From a virus: DNA of 22,129 nt. The stretch is taken from the IMG/VR virus record IMGVR_UViG_3300020172_001575, positions 1-22,129 of that record; one strand, 5' to 3'. Under the pieces are notes generated by a model. That model made no database searches, had not been told where the DNA came from, and worked only from the letters and a program-made list of their open reading frames with translations. The position numbers and the translations under genes are program-made. Positions 13,839-21,716 of this stretch are shown here, in pieces; the first letter of the stretch is position 1, and each line of letters starts with the position of its first letter.

Positions 13839-15513
13839 TGTTTTATTTTATCATGCAAATGATACTATCAACTTATCTATTTCGGATAAAGAGATTTGGC
13901 TAGGCACTGCAGCTCTTTATCTTAAAACACATATTGAAAATAACTGTAAGGATATTGCTGATAAAGTAAATTGGCTTTTGCCAAAGCAAAGAAAGATGTC
14001 CAATGATGCATTAATTGATTATTGCATCACTAATCGGGTTGATTTTTTATGTACCAGTCATTATATTTGGAATCATTCGTTTTTACTTAATCAATTGAAA
14101 TCTATTAGACAAATGTTACCTGGTGTAACATTTGTTGCCGGTGGGCCAAGTGTTGATGTTCACATTGCTGAAGATTTTTTTGCAACACATCCGTACATTG
14201 ATTATGCAATATACGGATCCGGTGAATTTGCATTTGCAGACTTAATTTCTAGTCTACTAGAAAATAAAAAATTAATATCATTCAACACATCAAATATTGC
14301 CTGGTTTGATGATCAAAAAAATAAAACAATAGTTGCCAATTTTAAATATGTTCCACAAACAAAAGTAAGTCCTTTTTGTGCCAATGAAGAGTTTTTTACT
14401 GACATGGTCAAGGAACAGCAGCAGGATAACATAAACGTGGTATTACCCTATGATTTAACAAGGGGATGTCCTTATTCGTGTACATTTTGTGATTGGAATA
14501 GTGGATTAAGTAATAAAGTCACCAGACGCAAGGAAACTTATCAACAGGAAATTGATTTGTTTCAAAAATTAGGCATACACAACATTTATCTGTCGGATGC
14601 CAATGTTGGTCAATACCTCGAAGATATTGACCTGATTGAGTACATGGCCAAAAAGAATATAGAAGAACAAGCAAGATTTACTATTGATGGCAATCTTAGT
14701 AAACTAAGAGTAGAAAACAATCTTAAGATATTTCATTTGGCAGCGCAGGGAAATTTAATGAATCCAGACTGGGGATTTATGATTTCAGTACAGGACATAG
14801 ATCGGTCTGTTTTGAAAAACATCGAACGACCAGATATTGGTTGGGAAAAATATAAAGAAGTTATTACAGAGCTTACTGTAACGTATCCACATATATCACC
14901 AGTGGTGCAAATGATCCAGGGCTTACCTGGGCAAACAGTGACTTCTTGGAGAAAATCACTAAGTGAGGTTATTAAATACAATGTAAAAATTTGTGTTTTT
15001 TTAAGCGAATTACTTCCCGCTAGCCCTGCAGTAATGGATCCTGAATATCAGAAAAATTTTAAATTCACGTATAGTAATAGTGAACGGTATGGTGGAAAAG
15101 AATTGTTTCGTGGAACATTCCCGGAATCATGCTATAGCTTTACTAAAGAAGATCAAGTTGAAATGACATTGCTAACAATGATCTATTCGTCATTGGCAAA
15201 CTTGAAAATATTAAATCCTGACGCTGTAGAACATATTAATATTGAGTATTTGATAGATAGATTTATACTTTCGCCGGAATATACAATACTTAAAGAAAAT
15301 TTGTACAATAATTGGTGTAACGACAAATTTTATTTTACAAAGAATTTTAACGGAAAATATGATACAAAGATATCTGCTTGTTCCTCAATGGCCACTTCCA
15401 CTGAATGGAGTTCTGACTTAGCATTTCTTTCTTTTGTATTAAAAAATAGTGGTACAAAATATAAAAAAATACTATTAGATATTATTAGTAATAACAAAAT
15501 GGAAATGGCATAA
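13831..15513 (+). CDS. Cobalamin-binding-type radical SAM protein
   Basis: This 560-aa enzyme has an N-terminal Rossmann-like B12-binding-type domain (about 1-150: 'VDFLCTSHYIWNHSFLLNQL', 'VTFVAGGPSV', 'IDYAIYGSGEFAFADLI'). The radical SAM core follows, with C213-x3-C217-x2-C220 ('TRGCPYSCTFCDWNSG') and 'NIYLSDANVG' and 'VQMIQGLPGQT' as later core strands. The DxHxxG cobalamin motif is not evident, so B12 may be bound base-off without a His ligand or not at all. The ~200-residue C-terminal region is unassigned. Family members methylate unreactive carbons or build thioether or ring structures; the substrate is unknown. It sits between iscU and iscA, overlapping them by 8 bases and 1 base, and is markedly AT-rich (22% GC on one line). 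Confidence 0.85.
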   Translation: MLNVLFYHANDTINLSISDKEIWLGTAALYLKTHIENNCKDIADKVNWLLPKQRKMSNDALIDYCITNRVDFLCTSHYIWNHSFLLNQLKSIRQMLPGVTFVAGGPSVDVHIAEDFFATHPYIDYAIYGSGEFAFADLISSLLENKKLISFNTSNIAWFDDQKNKTIVANFKYVPQTKVSPFCANEEFFTDMVKEQQQDNINVVLPYDLTRGCPYSCTFCDWNSGLSNKVTRRKETYQQEIDLFQKLGIHNIYLSDANVGQYLEDIDLIEYMAKKNIEEQARFTIDGNLSKLRVENNLKIFHLAAQGNLMNPDWGFMISVQDIDRSVLKNIERPDIGWEKYKEVITELTVTYPHISPVVQMIQGLPGQTVTSWRKSLSEVIKYNVKICVFLSELLPASPAVMDPEYQKNFKFTYSNSERYGGKELFRGTFPESCYSFTKEDQVEMTLLTMIYSSLANLKILNPDAVEHINIEYLIDRFILSPEYTILKENLYNNWCNDKFYFTKNFNGKYDTKISACSSMATSTEWSSDLAFLSFVLKNSGTKYKKILLDIISNNKMEMA

Positions 15514-15833
15514 TGATACAACTAACTGAAATAGCGGCAAAAAAAGTTTTAAAGCAACTAGAAAAAAGAGGACAGGGTATTGGTATACTAGTCGGTGTTC
15601 GTACTACTGGGTGCTCGGGTCTTGCTTACAAACTAGAGTACGTTGACAAAACAGCAGATGATATCATACAGTATGAAAGCCATGGTGTAACAGTTTTTGT
15701 AAGTCCCAAAGACCTTCCTTACATTGATGGTATGGTCATGGATTACAAACGTCAAGGTCTTAACGAAGGGTTTGACTTCATTAATGAAAAAGAACGCAAC
15801 CGTTGTGGATGCGGAGAAAGTTTCCAGATTTAA
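15513..15833 (+). CDS. iscA: A-type Fe-S carrier protein IscA
   Basis: This 106-aa A-type carrier receives a cluster from the IscU scaffold and passes it to apo-enzymes, especially [4Fe-4S] proteins such as radical SAM enzymes. The three invariant cysteines are present: C34 in 'TTGCSGLAYKLEY' and C98, C100 in the C-terminal 'RCGCGESF'. Full-length bacterial IscA is about 107 aa, so it is complete. IscA and ErpA are hard to separate by eye; position beside iscU favours IscA. The start codon overlaps the radical SAM stop (TAATG), and the next gene starts directly after its TAA, so it is co-transcribed with iscU, the B12-type radical SAM gene and the exonuclease gene. Confidence 0.93.
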   Translation: MIQLTEIAAKKVLKQLEKRGQGIGILVGVRTTGCSGLAYKLEYVDKTADDIIQYESHGVTVFVSPKDLPYIDGMVMDYKRQGLNEGFDFINEKERNRCGCGESFQI

Positions 15834-16532
15834 ATGATAATAGAAAAATTTAATTATACCCCCCTAGCTAGAGAAAGCGTAGAGGGCAAGCGCCATTACG
15901 CATTGCCCGATGGCAGTCGTGTGCCCAGTGTTACTACAATACTAGAACGTACTAAACCACAAGAAGCTCGACAAGCATTACAAGAATGGCGAAATCGTGT
16001 TGGCCATGAACGTGCTCAACAGATTACTACAGAAGCAGCCAATCGTGGAACACGTATGCATACCTATCTTGAGCGTTATGTTAAGAACGACGACCTAGGT
16101 GAATTTCCCACGAATCCATTTGCACAACCAAGTTGGTTTATGGCTGCACAAGTTATACTCGAAGGACTTAAACACGCCGACGAGTATTGGGGTAGCGAAG
16201 TGCCTTTGTATTACAGCGGTTTATATGCAGGTACAACAGACCTGGTGGGTGTTTGGAAAGGGCAACCTGCAATCATGGACTTCAAACAAACCAACAAGCC
16301 AAAAAAACGTGAGTGGGTCGATGATTACTTTTTGCAATTAGCTGCCTATGCCGTAGCGCACAACGACACACATGGTACTAATATAAATACTGGCGTTATC
16401 TTAATGTGTGCAAAACCCGCAGATGAAAACGACACACCAAAGTATCAAGAATTTGTTCTAGAACCCAAAGACTTTGCATACTGGAGTGATCAGTGGATGC
16501 GTAGGGTTGAACTTTACTATCTTACTGCATAA
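15834..16532 (+). CDS. PD-(D/E)XK exonuclease, RecB/MGME1-like
   Basis: A 232-aa nuclease of the PD-(D/E)XK superfamily. Motifs in order: 'RGTRMHTYLERY' with H76 and E80, E122 in 'WGSEVPLYY', the first catalytic Asp in 'AGTTDLVGVW' (D136), 'AIMDFKQTNK' with D149 and K151, and the RecB-type 'QLAAYA' (Q168, Y172). This matches single-domain phage exonucleases related to Cas4/RecB and mitochondrial MGME1, which trim single-stranded ends in recombination and replication. There are no Cys clusters, so it is not an Fe-S Cas4/AddB type. It is the only replication-type gene in the Fe-S operon. It starts immediately after the iscA stop, and its stop overlaps the third radical SAM gene by one base. Confidence 0.85.
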   Translation: MIIEKFNYTPLARESVEGKRHYALPDGSRVPSVTTILERTKPQEARQALQEWRNRVGHERAQQITTEAANRGTRMHTYLERYVKNDDLGEFPTNPFAQPSWFMAAQVILEGLKHADEYWGSEVPLYYSGLYAGTTDLVGVWKGQPAIMDFKQTNKPKKREWVDDYFLQLAAYAVAHNDTHGTNINTGVILMCAKPADENDTPKYQEFVLEPKDFAYWSDQWMRRVELYYLTA

Positions 16533-17509
16533 TGGATCGCATCAAATTTAAATTTTTAGATATCCCTATTATTAGATCCTGTAATCTAGGATGCGGTGGA
16601 TGTTTAACTTTTTCTGACAGTAAACAAATTAAAGGAACTGTGCGATTAGAAGATAGTTCGGGATGGCTAGAACACTGGGCAACTAAATTAGACCCCGAGA
16701 TTGTAACAGTATTTGGTGGAGAGCCATTGCTACACCCGCAATTTGTTTCGTGGTGTAAAGAAGTTAGAAGACTGTGGCCCAACTGCGAACTTAGGATTAA
16801 TACCAATGGATACTATCTTGACAAGTTATATGATAAAATACAAGAGTTATTCACCGAAGATATTAAACCACAGTTCATTGTAAGTATTCAAACAGGGCAT
16901 GAACCTTACTATAGTAACGTGGTAAAAAATATTGAGCATCTCAAAGATTTAGTACTAGCACATTTTCGAGCAAAATATCCAAATAAGACTGTAGTTTGGA
17001 ACTTATGGTTAGACGAAGAAGAAATATATAAAAAATGGTGGCGCATTGATATCAACGGAGTAGATTCCGGGATACGTATTACTCGCTGCGAACAGCACAA
17101 AATCCCATGGCAAGCACATTATCGAGGTGTCGAAGGCTCGCTGAAACCTTTTTACAATTACAATGATCTCTGGCACTCGGACAATCACAAATTTTGTCAA
17201 GCTAAAAACTTTGTAAATTTATACAAAGGCAAGTTATATAAATGCCCGACTGTGGCAGTTCTAGAGCACACACTTGAGACGTTTAATTTAACCGACGACC
17301 CGGATTGGTCTCCTTATCTAGAAAATTATCCCGGCTTAGATATAACAGCACAGAACGAACAAATTGCCGCATGGTTCGATGATCAAAAAAATCCAGAAAA
17401 AGTCTGCAACATGTGTGGGTTTTCGGGTCCAAAATACACAAATGGGCATTTAAATAGGCACGAACTTAAAGAGGGCTGGAAATATCAGGTCATTGACATT
17501 GATTCTTAG
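16532..17509 (+). CDS. Radical SAM protein with SPASM-type auxiliary cysteines
   Basis: A 325-aa radical SAM enzyme. The cluster motif is C17-x3-C21-x2-C24 ('IRSCNLGCGGCLTF'), with the SAM-binding 'VFGGEPLLHP' (G62-P65 region) and 'LRINTNGYYL'. The C-terminal cysteines 'KFCQAKNFVNLYKGKLYKCPTVAVLEH' and 'KVCNMCGFSGP' fit a SPASM/twitch auxiliary cluster, the class involved in peptide and sugar modification. The substrate is unknown and no obvious precursor peptide gene lies nearby. It shares the 7-residue string WFDDQKN, and a 21-base stretch with one mismatch, with the B12-type radical SAM gene. It is the last gene of the iscU operon; a late promoter for the spike gene follows. Confidence 0.87.
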   Translation: MDRIKFKFLDIPIIRSCNLGCGGCLTFSDSKQIKGTVRLEDSSGWLEHWATKLDPEIVTVFGGEPLLHPQFVSWCKEVRRLWPNCELRINTNGYYLDKLYDKIQELFTEDIKPQFIVSIQTGHEPYYSNVVKNIEHLKDLVLAHFRAKYPNKTVVWNLWLDEEEIYKKWWRIDINGVDSGIRITRCEQHKIPWQAHYRGVEGSLKPFYNYNDLWHSDNHKFCQAKNFVNLYKGKLYKCPTVAVLEHTLETFNLTDDPDWSPYLENYPGLDITAQNEQIAAWFDDQKNPEKVCNMCGFSGPKYTNGHLNRHELKEGWKYQVIDIDS

Positions 17510-17521
17510 AAGATATTCTGT

Positions 17522-17548
17522 GATAAATATCTAATAAACAGTTAAGGG
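17522..17548 (+). promoter_or_regulatory. T4-type late promoter and RBS for the spike gene
   Basis: GATAAATA (17522-17529) is followed by a ~19-base leader with AAGGG (17544-17548), 5 bases before ATG 17554. The box is embedded in the arm of a 7-bp inverted repeat, AGATATT (17511-17517) / AATATCT (17526-17532). Confidence 0.65.
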
Positions 17549-17553
17549 TACCC

Positions 17554-18942
17554 ATGGCAGTCACACAAATATCTAGAATACAACACCGTAGGGGGATGGA
17601 GCAAGACCTACCACAATTAGCATCGGCTGAATTGGGGTGGAGTATAGATACTAGAAAACTATACATAGGAAATGGTACTACAGAAGAAGGTGCTCCTTCT
17701 GTTGGGGTAACTGAAATTCTAACACAATATTCGCTTACTAATCTAGCTAGCCTATTGGGTACCTACATTTTTCAAGGTACACGAGCTAGTTATACTGTAC
17801 AAACTGGTCCTAGTTCCATTTATCCATCATACAGAAGCTTTCAAGACAAATTAGATGACTTTGTTAATATACGAGACTTTGGAGCTTTTGGTAACGGTAT
17901 TGATGACGACACCGATGCTATTAATCGAGCATTTTCACAAATATATAAAGCAGGCACAGTAGAAACTCAGCCACTAGCTCGTCGTACAATCTATTTTCCA
18001 GGCGGAACATATATTGTTAGTGACACTATAAATATTCCCACGTATGCTACTGTATCCGGGGAAGGATACAATTCAAGTATTATTAAACAAACTCAAGGTA
18101 ATAAACCATTAGCAAATATCACTGATAGTAAATTTCAAAGTGGTTCATCAATTGGATCGCTTAGTGCCACACTGCCTGATTCTGTCAAGATCACCGGCAT
18201 GCAATTTTGGAATGCTAACTCACAAATTACTCAGCCATTGTTAAATATTGACAGTGCTTCTAATTTACAAATTTCAGGTTCGTATTTTAGATCAAATGTT
18301 TCACCAGGGTATTATCCAAACTTAGTTCATATATCAACATCAGTTGGTTCAACAAAACAACTTTCAATTGAACGTTGTATTTTTGCTAGTGCCGGTAATG
18401 GTATTTCTGTTCTAGCCAGTGGCGTAAGTTCTATTCAATTGATAGGAACTCAATTTCATAATATATCAAACGTTGCAATTGACTACGGTGACTCGGACAA
18501 TATCAGTGGTCTCCAAAATTCATTTACTAACGTAAGGGTAATTTCTTCTGCAATAAAAGCAACCAATTGGTTTAATATTGGAGATAGATACACTAATTCA
18601 GGCCTGGCAGGATCAAGAGATGGTCTATCTCTTGGTAATCTTTTTATGGCCTACGGTAACGCTGCACCTATTAGTACCGTTACATCGGTCATTACTAGAA
18701 TCGTTGCCAATACCTCTGGGGAAATTAAATACGAAATGAGTAATTCCTCGGCTCGTAGATTTGGTATATTTTACTGGGCCAATGATGGGATCACTACTAC
18801 TTTTAGTGACAACTTCACTGAAACTACTACTAGTTTAGGTGCAAATATATTTGCTAATAGCAATTGCTTGATAGGTTCAATGACTACAGATGCAGCTAAC
18901 TTTAAGTACGGTATTACTCAATTCTTTACACCTACTCAATAA
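17554..18942 (+). CDS. Tail fibre/spike protein with pectate-lyase-like beta-helix
   Basis: This 462-aa late protein has two recognisable parts. Residues 6-45 ('ISRIQHRRGMEQDLPQLASAELGWSIDTRKLYIGNG' in pieces) are the short N-terminal attachment module found on many marine phage fibres. Residues about 103-380 begin with 'VNIRDFGAFGNGIDDDTDAINRAF', the signature opening of the Pectate_lyase_3 right-handed beta-helix. They continue with parallel-helix turns such as 'RTIYFPGGTYIVSDTINIPTYATVSGEG'. The C-terminal ~80 residues likely form the distal cap. Such proteins bind or cleave host surface polysaccharide, but active-site residues cannot be fixed by eye. It is transcribed from its own late promoter with a good RBS. 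Confidence 0.85.
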   Translation: MAVTQISRIQHRRGMEQDLPQLASAELGWSIDTRKLYIGNGTTEEGAPSVGVTEILTQYSLTNLASLLGTYIFQGTRASYTVQTGPSSIYPSYRSFQDKLDDFVNIRDFGAFGNGIDDDTDAINRAFSQIYKAGTVETQPLARRTIYFPGGTYIVSDTINIPTYATVSGEGYNSSIIKQTQGNKPLANITDSKFQSGSSIGSLSATLPDSVKITGMQFWNANSQITQPLLNIDSASNLQISGSYFRSNVSPGYYPNLVHISTSVGSTKQLSIERCIFASAGNGISVLASGVSSIQLIGTQFHNISNVAIDYGDSDNISGLQNSFTNVRVISSAIKATNWFNIGDRYTNSGLAGSRDGLSLGNLFMAYGNAAPISTVTSVITRIVANTSGEIKYEMSNSSARRFGIFYWANDGITTTFSDNFTETTTSLGANIFANSNCLIGSMTTDAANFKYGITQFFTPTQ

Positions 18943-19395
18943 TTGATATTTAAACTACCAGTTGCTGAACGGCTCGGCCGTTGGAAACAATTTCGGAATT
19001 CAATTAGCTCTTTACCTGTAACAGAGGCGTTAGAGCAAACTTTGAATCTCTGGAATTCGTGTCCTTTTATTCCCTTTTATCTCCCGCCCGATACACCCAA
19101 CCAATGGCCAGACCCATGGCAATTAATTAGTGAAAATTATTATTGTGATCTTGCAAAGACATTGGGTATAGTGTATACTTTATATCTAAGCGATCATAAA
19201 CTTACATTAGAACCTGAAATACGAGTATATTATGATCCAGATACAAGATACACTTATCATATAGCTTACTTTAACCATGGGAAATATGTTATTAATTTGG
19301 TTGAGGATGAGATTGTAAATAACACACACGTCGATCAAAGATTAAAATTAAAATATTGCTATACAGCAATAGACTTAAAATTAGAACAATACTAG
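18943..19395 (+). CDS. Hypothetical protein, 150 aa (TTG start)
   Basis: The family is not recognised. The frame starts with TTG directly after the spike gene TAA (no intervening base) and has no Shine-Dalgarno, so it depends on re-initiation by terminating ribosomes. It is rich in Trp, Pro and Tyr ('WNSCPFIPFYLPPDTPNQWPDPWQLI'). A 'YYCDLAKTLGIVYTLYLS' segment and a beta-rich tail ('EIRVYYDPDTRYTYHIAYFNHGKYVINLV') follow, giving the look of a small globular enzyme-like or chaperone-like protein. Position suggests a fibre chaperone or assembly factor, but nucleotide-metabolism genes follow directly, so this is open. Confidence 0.7.
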   Translation: MIFKLPVAERLGRWKQFRNSISSLPVTEALEQTLNLWNSCPFIPFYLPPDTPNQWPDPWQLISENYYCDLAKTLGIVYTLYLSDHKLTLEPEIRVYYDPDTRYTYHIAYFNHGKYVINLVEDEIVNNTHVDQRLKLKYCYTAIDLKLEQY

Positions 19396-19403
19396 AGGCA
19401 TCA

Positions 19404-21707
19404 ATGACACAGATTCAAGTTACAAAAAGAAATGGTACTAAAGAATTTTTAAACATAGAAAAAATGCACCGAGTGGTTATGTGGGCCACCGAGGGTATTA
19501 CTGGAGTAAGCGCCAGTGAAGTAGAAATAAAGAGTCACATTCAATTTTATAACGGTATTAAAACTGCAGATATTCAAGAGACAATAATTAAGTCGGCGGC
19601 TGATTTAATATCTGAGGAAACACCCAACTATCAGTACGTGGCCGGTAGACTAATCAACTATCATTTGCGTAAGCAGGTATATGGTAACTATACTCCTTGT
19701 TCACTGTTAGACTTGGTAAAAAAGAATGTGGAGTCTGGATTTTACGACGCAGGCCTTCTTGCCGCTTACACTGAAGATGAGTGGGAAACTTTAAATAGTT
19801 ATATCAAGCACGAACGTGATGAACAATTTACCTACGTGGCCATGGAACAATGGCGCGGTAAGTATCTTGTACAGAACCGTGTCACCAATGAAATCTTCGA
19901 GACACCACAGATAGCATATCTATTGATTGCAGCAACATTGTTTCAGAATTATTCTAAGGAAACCCGACTACAATGGGTAAAGGATTACTACGATGCTGTT
20001 AGCCTTCACGATATTTCTCTGCCTACTCCTGTCATGGCTGGTGTACGTACTCCACAAAAGCAGTTCTCAAGCTGCGTACTCATTGAAACTGACGACAGCC
20101 TGGATAGCATTAATGCTACTACAAGCAGTATTGTTAAGTACGTCTCCCAAAAAGCCGGCATCGGAATTGGTGCAGGTAGAATACGAGCCTTGGGTAGCCC
20201 AATACGAAGCGGAGATGCTTACCACACCGGCGTTATACCTTTTTACAAGTTGTTCCAAAGCGCAACACGGAGTTGTAGTCAAGGGGGTGTCCGTAACGGC
20301 GCTGCTACATTGTACTACCCAATCTGGCACCTCGAGATTGAGGACCTAATTGTATTAAAGAACAATAAAGGCACTGAGGATAATCGTGTACGTCACATGG
20401 ATTATGGCGTACAATTTAATAAATTAATGTATGAAAGATTAATTACAGGTGGCGATATTACCTGCTTTAGTCCCCATGATGTACCTGAAATGTTTGAGGC
20501 CTTCTTTAACGACCAAGAACGTTTTAAAGAGTTGTATGAGCGAGCAGAACGTAACACCAAGTTAAGAAAGAAAACTTTTAAAGCATCAGATTTGTTTAGT
20601 AGATTCATGCAGGAACGCAAGGATACCGGAAGAATATATTTGCAGAATGTAGATCATGCCAACACTCACAGTCCGTTTGACGAACATGTGGCCCCGGTTA
20701 AGATGAGTAATCTTTGCGCTGAAATAGATTTGCCAACCGTACCATTGAAAGATGTCAATGACGAGGATGGTAGGATCGCCCTGTGTACTTTATCAGCGAT
20801 CAATTGGGGCAATGTAAAAAGCCCACATGACTTCGAAAAGATGTGTCGTTTGGCAGTACGAGGACTGGATGCGTTACTAAGTTATCAGAACTATCCAATC
20901 CTGGCTGCTCGGCTGGCTACCGAGGAGTTTAGACCACTGGGCATTGGTATTATTAACTTTGCCTATTTCCTAGCTAAAAATGATGTTAGTTATAGTGATC
21001 CACGTGCATTACCGTTAGTAGATGAGTATGCAGAGGCCTGGAGTTATTATTTGCTCAAGGCTTCTGCGGACCTCGCGGAAGAACAAGGCGCATGTACTAG
21101 ATGGAACGACCTAAAGAGTGCAAAAGGCGTATTACCCATTGACACACGTAAACTAGATGTGGACGAGTTAGTTCCTTATGTAGAACGTATGCCATGGCAG
21201 AGTTTGCGTGAACAGGTACAACGTACTGGACAGCGTAATGCCACATTAATGGCACTGATGCCTGCAGAGACAAGCGCACAGATCAGTAATGCCACTAATG
21301 GTATTGAGCCACCGCGAAGCTATGTTAGCATTAAAGGTTCAAAACACGGCCAATTAAAGCAAGTTGTGCCTGAATATCGTCGTTTAAAGAACCGATATGA
21401 ACTACTTTGGGACCAAACTAACCCCGAAGGTTATCTCAAGCTATGTGCGGTGTTACAAAAGTATATTGACCAAGGTATTAGCGTAAATACTTCCTACAAT
21501 CCACAGCACTATGCAGATGAAAAGATTCCCATGAGCGAGATGTTACAACATCTCATAATGTGTTACAAATATGGATTGAAGCAATTGTACTACTTCAATA
21601 CCTTTGACGGACAAGGCGAAATCAATGTAGACAAAATGACTGCTGATATTAAACTAGAAGATGATGCAGCACAGAGCCAAGAAGATTGTGATAGTTGTGT
21701 AATTTAA
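19404..21707 (+). CDS. nrdA: Ribonucleotide reductase class Ia, alpha subunit
   Basis: The 767-aa catalytic subunit reduces ribonucleoside diphosphates to deoxy forms to feed phage DNA synthesis. The start was set at ATG 19404 (MTQIQVTKRNG), with AGAGG 5 bases upstream, rather than the in-frame TTG 19356 inside the previous gene. An ATP-cone is present at 1-90, so allosteric activity control is likely. The redox pair is C224 ('FSSCVLIE') and C461 ('ALCTLSAINWG'), and the thiyl cysteine is C438 in 'NLCAE', with E440. The radical-transfer tyrosines are Y729-Y730 ('QLYYFNT'). The C-terminal shuttle pair is C762/C765 ('CDSCVI'). All key residues are intact. nrdB follows 9 bases later. Confidence 0.97.
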   Translation: MTQIQVTKRNGTKEFLNIEKMHRVVMWATEGITGVSASEVEIKSHIQFYNGIKTADIQETIIKSAADLISEETPNYQYVAGRLINYHLRKQVYGNYTPCSLLDLVKKNVESGFYDAGLLAAYTEDEWETLNSYIKHERDEQFTYVAMEQWRGKYLVQNRVTNEIFETPQIAYLLIAATLFQNYSKETRLQWVKDYYDAVSLHDISLPTPVMAGVRTPQKQFSSCVLIETDDSLDSINATTSSIVKYVSQKAGIGIGAGRIRALGSPIRSGDAYHTGVIPFYKLFQSATRSCSQGGVRNGAATLYYPIWHLEIEDLIVLKNNKGTEDNRVRHMDYGVQFNKLMYERLITGGDITCFSPHDVPEMFEAFFNDQERFKELYERAERNTKLRKKTFKASDLFSRFMQERKDTGRIYLQNVDHANTHSPFDEHVAPVKMSNLCAEIDLPTVPLKDVNDEDGRIALCTLSAINWGNVKSPHDFEKMCRLAVRGLDALLSYQNYPILAARLATEEFRPLGIGIINFAYFLAKNDVSYSDPRALPLVDEYAEAWSYYLLKASADLAEEQGACTRWNDLKSAKGVLPIDTRKLDVDELVPYVERMPWQSLREQVQRTGQRNATLMALMPAETSAQISNATNGIEPPRSYVSIKGSKHGQLKQVVPEYRRLKNRYELLWDQTNPEGYLKLCAVLQKYIDQGISVNTSYNPQHYADEKIPMSEMLQHLIMCYKYGLKQLYYFNTFDGQGEINVDKMTADIKLEDDAAQSQEDCDSCVI

Positions 21708-21716
21708 GAGAGAACA

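Noticed and set aside
13455-15833. Possibility that the iscU region is bacterial contamination or a misassembly
   Set aside because: The genes overlap phage-type neighbours on the same strand with the same packing; the exonuclease and spike genes follow directly. A read-level check would still be useful.
16382-16389. Perfect late-promoter box TATAAATA inside the exonuclease gene
   Set aside because: It is 143 bases from the next start, lies in a coding stretch (…NINTG…) and has no leader or RBS arrangement like the accepted ones; kept only as a possible internal promoter for the third radical SAM gene.
17511-17532. Inverted repeat AGATATT/AATATCT as a terminator
   Set aside because: A/T-only 7-bp stem with an 8-base loop and no T-tract; it overlaps the late box instead.
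19356-19403. Upstream TTG extension of NrdA
   Set aside because: It overlaps the previous gene; ATG 19404 has AGAGG at the right distance and gives the standard ATP-cone N-terminus.
20067-20349. Alternative frames within nrdA on both strands
   Set aside because: They lie wholly inside a gene whose frame is fixed by many invariant residues.
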